From: Brachybacterium sp. YJGR34
GTDB taxonomy: Bacteria > Actinomycetota > Actinomycetes > Actinomycetales > Dermabacteraceae
NCBI RefSeq assembly: GCF_003347015.1
Contig: NZ_PNFB01000001.1
Coordinates: forward strand, 1 to 64,000
DNA length: 64,000 nucleotides
Direction of reading: 5' to 3'
The first letter of the stretch is position 1. The number at the start of each line of letters is the position of its first letter. Both the position numbers and the translations under genes were made by a program. The notes below the pieces were generated by a model. That model searched no databases. It saw only the letters and a program-made list of their open reading frames with translations, and was not told the origin of the DNA. This document shows positions 60,991-64,000 of the stretch, piece after piece.

Positions 60991-62217
60991 TCAGACCGTC
61001 CGGCGCAGCAGGCCCAGCACGGCGCTGGTCGCGGCCTCGGCGGCGATGGTCAGCGTGGGCTGGAGGTCCGGGGCGAAGCGGGGGCTGTGGTTGGGGAAGA
61101 CCTCGCGCCCCTCGGCGAAACCGCCCACGCCCCAGTAGCAGTACGGGGCGCCGAAGGCGTCGGGCACGAGCGAGAAGTCCTCGGAACCGGTCGCGCGACC
61201 GAACTCCTCGACGTGCTCGGCGCCCAGCTGCTCGGTCAGCGCACGGCGTACCGCGGCGGTGACCTCCGGATCGTTGTCCGTCAGCGGGAAGCGGTCGCGG
61301 ACCTCGATCTCCGGGGGCTGCGGGGAGCGGGAGGCCTCGCACTCGGCGCGCACGATCCGCTCCACCCCGCTGATCAGCTGCTCCATCACGCCCGAGTCGT
61401 AGGCGCGGAGGTTCAGCAGCAGCGTGGCGCGGTCCGGGATGATGTTCGCGGCGGATCCCGCCTGCAGTGAGCCGACGGTCACCACCGCCAGCTCGTCCGG
61501 AGAGGTCTCCCGGGCCACCAGGGTCTGGAGCCGGAGGACGATCGACGCGGCGAGCACCACGGGATCCACGCTCAGCTGGGGCATCGAGCCGTGGGAGCCG
61601 ATCCCGTGCACCACCACCCGCATCGACGCGGCGGTGCTCATCACCGGCCCGGCGCTGACGGCGACCTTCCCCGCCGCGGGGGCGGGGAGCACGTGCTGGC
61701 CCAGGCACACGTCCGGGGCGGGGATCTTGTCCGTGAGCCCGTCCTCGACCATGGCGCGGGCCCCGGCGGCCTTCTCCTCCCCGGGCTGGAACAGCGCGAC
61801 GTAGGTCCCGGACCAGTCCGCGCGGTGCTCGGCGAGCAGCCGTGCGGCGGTGAGTCCGGCGGTGATGTGGACGTCGTGACCGCAGGCGTGCATCGTCGGC
61901 TGCTCGGTGCCCTCGGCGTCGACCTGGGTGTGTGTCGAGGCATAGGGCAGTCCCGTGGCCTCCTGGACCGGGAGGCCGTCGATGTCGGCGCGGAAGAGGA
62001 CCGTCGGCCCCGGACCGGCCTCGAGCACGCCCACCACCCCGCCGCCGATCTCCTGGACCGCGTAGCCGAAGCTCGTGAGCTGCTCGGCGATCCGGGTTCG
62101 GGTGCGCTGCTCCTGCATCGACAGCTCGGGATGGCGGTGGAGGTCGAGGTACAGCTCCTCCGCCCAGGCCCGGTGCTCCGCCAGGGACGCGGTCATCGCC
62201 TCGCTGAGAATCGTCAT
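60991..62217 (-). CDS. M20-family amidohydrolase (N-acyl amino acid hydrolase-like)
   Basis: Dinuclear-metal amidohydrolase, 408 residues, related to hippurate/N-acyl-amino-acid hydrolases. It has HPELSMQE, ADIDGLPVQE, MHACGHDVHI (metal ligands Cys, His), FQPGEEKAAGARAMV with the catalytic Glu pair, and a C-terminal GSEDFS. A lid domain with GSHGSMPQLSVDPV lies in the middle. It converges with the TetR gene over a 249-bp gap that contains only small inverted repeats (for example GGACAA/TTGTCC near 60770). Confidence 0.9.
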   Translation of the reverse strand: MTILSEAMTASLAEHRAWAEELYLDLHRHPELSMQEQRTRTRIAEQLTSFGYAVQEIGGGVVGVLEAGPGPTVLFRADIDGLPVQEATGLPYASTHTQVDAEGTEQPTMHACGHDVHITAGLTAARLLAEHRADWSGTYVALFQPGEEKAAGARAMVEDGLTDKIPAPDVCLGQHVLPAPAAGKVAVSAGPVMSTAASMRVVVHGIGSHGSMPQLSVDPVVLAASIVLRLQTLVARETSPDELAVVTVGSLQAGSAANIIPDRATLLLNLRAYDSGVMEQLISGVERIVRAECEASRSPQPPEIEVRDRFPLTDNDPEVTAAVRRALTEQLGAEHVEEFGRATGSEDFSLVPDAFGAPYCYWGVGGFAEGREVFPNHSPRFAPDLQPTLTIAAEAATSAVLGLLRRTV

Positions 62218-62499
62218 CGCACTCCTTCCCTCGGGGCTGCTGCGGGTCAGCGCCTGCTGCTCAACCTACTCCCGGAGGAGCGGCTCGCACCGGGGCTGAC
62301 GACCTTCGGGCCGGGGCCGTGGCGAGGTCCGGATCCGCCGGTGTGATTCGCAGGGCACCGGGCCGGCGGCTCTTCCCCGCGGGGTCTCGGCGACCCTAGT
62401 CTGATCCCGAGCACGCCGGACGCGAGAGAACGACGTCTGATCAGGCGGTACATGCCCTGAGCGAGGTGCTCCCACCACGGCATGAAGGAGGGACACGGG

Positions 62500-62691
62500 A
62501 TGGAGTCGCGCCCTGAGACGACCATCGGCCACGAGCTGCGAGACACGGCCGGAACAGAGACCGCCGGCACCACCCCGGAGGTCCCTCGCGGCCCCGAGCG
62601 CGGCGGGCAGGACGGCACCTGGCGCAGCAGCCTGGGAGTGGCCGCGGCCCTCCTCGCCGCTTTCGCGCTGGTCACGATCGCGAGCCTCTGA
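62500..62691 (+). CDS. Small single-span membrane protein, unknown
   Basis: Hypothetical protein of 63 residues from ATG 62500, whose ribosome site AAGGAGG lies 7-13 nt upstream; an ATG at 62482 would put this site inside the gene. The first ~40 residues are polar, and the C-terminus SLGVAAALLAAFALVTIASL is a single membrane span, so it would be C-tail anchored. A -10-like TAGTCT occurs near 62398. No recognised family. Confidence 0.55.
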   Translation: MESRPETTIGHELRDTAGTETAGTTPEVPRGPERGGQDGTWRSSLGVAAALLAAFALVTIASL

Positions 62692-62705
62692 ACCGGTCGG
62701 TTCAG
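62688..62705 (+). terminator. 8-bp hairpin at the end of the small gene
   Basis: CTGAACCG (62688-62695) and CGGTTCAG (62698-62705) form a perfect stem overlapping the TGA stop of the small membrane protein. Confidence 0.45.
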
Positions 62706-62708
62706 CAC

Positions 62709-62766
62709 GCGAGCCTGTCGGATGAGGCGATCAGCCCGGGCTCACCGAGTCATCCGACAGGCTCGC
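62709..62766. terminator. 17-bp perfect-stem bidirectional terminator/repeat element
   Basis: GCGAGCCTGTCGGATGA (62709-62725) and its exact reverse complement (62750-62766) form a 17-bp stem with a 24-nt loop between convergent genes. The word CGAGCCTGTCGG also occurs at 51971-51982, so it may be a dispersed element. Confidence 0.65.
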
Positions 62767-62779
62767 CTCGAGGGTGAGG

Positions 62780-64000
62780 TCACCGCCGCGCCGTGCGCGC
62801 GCTGAGCACCCACGCCAGCACCAGCGCCACCACGATCCCGTTCAGCGGCGCGATGCCGATCCCGAGCGCGTTCGAGCCCCATGCGGTCAGCGAGCCCAGC
62901 GCGTAGGGCACCAGCGCCTGCCACCGCACCTTCTCGGTGAGCGTCTCGAGCGGCGGCTGCCCGGCGCGCCAGCGGGCGATCCAGTCGCCGATCAGCACGC
63001 CGCCCAGCGGCGGGATGAAGATGCCCAGCAGGCTCAGGTAGCCCACGATGTGCTGCTCCACCCCGGCCAGCGCCAGCACGGTGCCGATCGCGACGCCGCC
63101 GATGATGAAGGGGGCCTTGCGGGTGGAGTTGGCGATCTCCGCCCCGGCCACGCCGAAGGCGTAGGCGGCGTCGGCGTTGGACTTCCACAGGTTGCCGAAG
63201 AGGAAGAACAGCCCCCAGCCGATCATCCCCATGCTCAGCAGCAGGGTGGTGAAGTCTCCCTCCCCGAAGGCCAGCGCCGCGACCGCGCCGAAGAACACCA
63301 TCAGGCCGTTGCCGATCACGAAGCCCATGGCGCAGGCGATGACGGCGTCGCGACCGGTCCGCGCGAAGCGGGTCCAGTTCGCCGCCTGCGTGCCGGCGGA
63401 GGCGAAGGTGCCCACCACGGTGGTCACTGCGGCGGCCCAGCTCATGGTGGCCGTCGGCGCGATGTCGAACAGGCCGCTCACCCCGCCCACCTCGGTGAGG
63501 GCCTTCCCGGTGATCCAGAAGGCGAGGATCAGGATCAGCGGCGTGGAGATCAGGGAGACCCAGTACATGCCCTCGTAGCCGTACAGGGCCGTGAGCATCA
63601 TGAGCACGGAGACGCCGATCATCACCAGCCCCGGCGCCCAGGCGCTCTCCCAGCCGAAGGCGAGGGCCGTCATCTGTCCGATGGAGCCGACGGCCACCCC
63701 GTACCAGCCCACCTGCGTGCCGCCCAGCAGCAGGGAGACCACCTTCGAGCCGGCGGTGCCGAAGCTGTAGCGGGACATGACCACGGTGGTCAGGCCCGTG
63801 CGGGCACCGAGGAATCCGATCGCGGCGACGTACGCGCCCAGCACCACGGAGCCCACCAGCAGCACCGCGAGGAACTCGGAGAAGGGGAAGGCCGCGCCGA
63901 TGCTGGCGCCCGCCATGAGCGTGGGCGCGAAGACGGTGAAGCCCACGAGGACCACGCTGATGGAGACCACGCCGCGCCGCGCGGAGCGGGGGACCGGCGT
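62780..64000 (-). CDS. Cytosine/purine permease (CodB/NCS1-like), 5' end outside window
   Basis: Membrane permease of the cytosine/purine family, at least 406 residues. The frame stays open to the right edge: ten codons (reading TPVPRSARRG) precede the GTG at 63970, and this resembles the conserved CodB start, so the real start codon is beyond the window. About 12 membrane segments; VLLVGSVVLGAYVAAIGFLG, SRYSFGTAGSKV and AGTQAANWTRFARTG fit the family. Substrate may be a nucleobase, possibly complementing the nucleoside-hydrolase-like enzymes, but this is speculative. Confidence 0.87.
   Translation of the reverse strand, partial: TPVPRSARRGVVSISVVLVGFTVFAPTLMAGASIGAAFPFSEFLAVLLVGSVVLGAYVAAIGFLGARTGLTTVVMSRYSFGTAGSKVVSLLLGGTQVGWYGVAVGSIGQMTALAFGWESAWAPGLVMIGVSVLMMLTALYGYEGMYWVSLISTPLILILAFWITGKALTEVGGVSGLFDIAPTATMSWAAAVTTVVGTFASAGTQAANWTRFARTGRDAVIACAMGFVIGNGLMVFFGAVAALAFGEGDFTTLLLSMGMIGWGLFFLFGNLWKSNADAAYAFGVAGAEIANSTRKAPFIIGGVAIGTVLALAGVEQHIVGYLSLLGIFIPPLGGVLIGDWIARWRAGQPPLETLTEKVRWQALVPYALGSLTAWGSNALGIGIAPLNGIVVALVLAWVLSARTARR

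Noticed and set aside
62247..62708. Minus-strand frame beginning MLNRPV, with an inner start MPWWEHLAQGMY
   Set aside because: The inner start looks protein-like for ~30 residues, but the tail turns into Pro/Gly/Arg-rich shadow sequence and no ribosome site fits; not enough to call a gene.

Overview
The window is very GC-rich, with short intergenic gaps, many ATGA/GTGA start-stop overlaps and frequent GTG starts. Protein types (Tat-style lipoprotein solute-binding proteins, a GntR-controlled inositol cluster, CUT1 sugar importers without their own ATPases) point to an actinobacterium of the Micrococcales. Brachybacterium or a close relative is my best guess, but this is inferred from style and not from a marker gene; no rRNA or tRNA gene, CRISPR array, phage or insertion sequence was recognised. 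The window reads as a chromosomal catabolic region made of independent sugar/acid/glycoside modules, most with their own regulator.

Layout. 1-4.3 kb: GntP-type acid-sugar permease, DUF1537 four-carbon acid sugar kinase and a 3-hydroxyisobutyrate/L-threonate-type dehydrogenase. 4.4-9.8 kb: peptide/nickel-type ABC importer (two permeases, binding protein, fused double ATPase), then a GNAT acetyltransferase. 10.5-24.1 kb: an apparently complete myo-inositol module. One arm runs leftward (iolD, mmsA/iolA, an IolE-like and an IolI-like TIM-barrel protein, a second Gfo/Idh/MocA dehydrogenase). The other runs rightward (sugar porter, iolC, a Cgl0158-type aldolase, iolB, iolG, GntR regulator). TGTC-N2-GACA palindromes mark both promoters. 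24.3-33.4 kb: a CUT1 importer with two non-canonical nucleoside-hydrolase-like enzymes, a LacI regulator, and a short-chain dehydrogenase plus an ApnL-like lactonase candidate. AACCGGTT palindromes upstream of both operons suggest one regulon.

33.7-36.0 kb: telA/xpaC-like pair. 36.2-41.0 kb: M81 (MlrC) metallopeptidase, GH29 fucosidase, TauE/SafE exporter and aldo/keto reductase. 41.2-50.6 kb: GH4 glycosidase and DeoR regulator divergent from a CUT1 importer, a PfkB kinase and a large exported PIG-L deacetylase with NEW3-like and CBM9-like domains. 50.7-58.1 kb: GH1-like glycosidase, CUT1 importer, cytoplasmic Cys-type sulfatase and LacI regulator. The same 20-bp operator sits just upstream of both the binding-protein operon and the sulfatase.

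58.2-60.7 kb: three overlapping small-enzyme genes (SRPBCC, DUF899, RibD/DHFR-like) divergent from a TetR regulator. 61.0-64 kb: M20 amidohydrolase, a small membrane protein, and the 3' part of a cytosine/purine permease gene that runs off the right end.

The most unusual signals are the LacI regulon linking nucleoside-hydrolase-like enzymes with a sugar dehydrogenase/lactonase pair, the sulfatase/GH1 module with its perfect duplicate operators, and a 26-bp GC/AT hairpin at 41.0 kb that has a degenerate same-length sibling at 3.3 kb.
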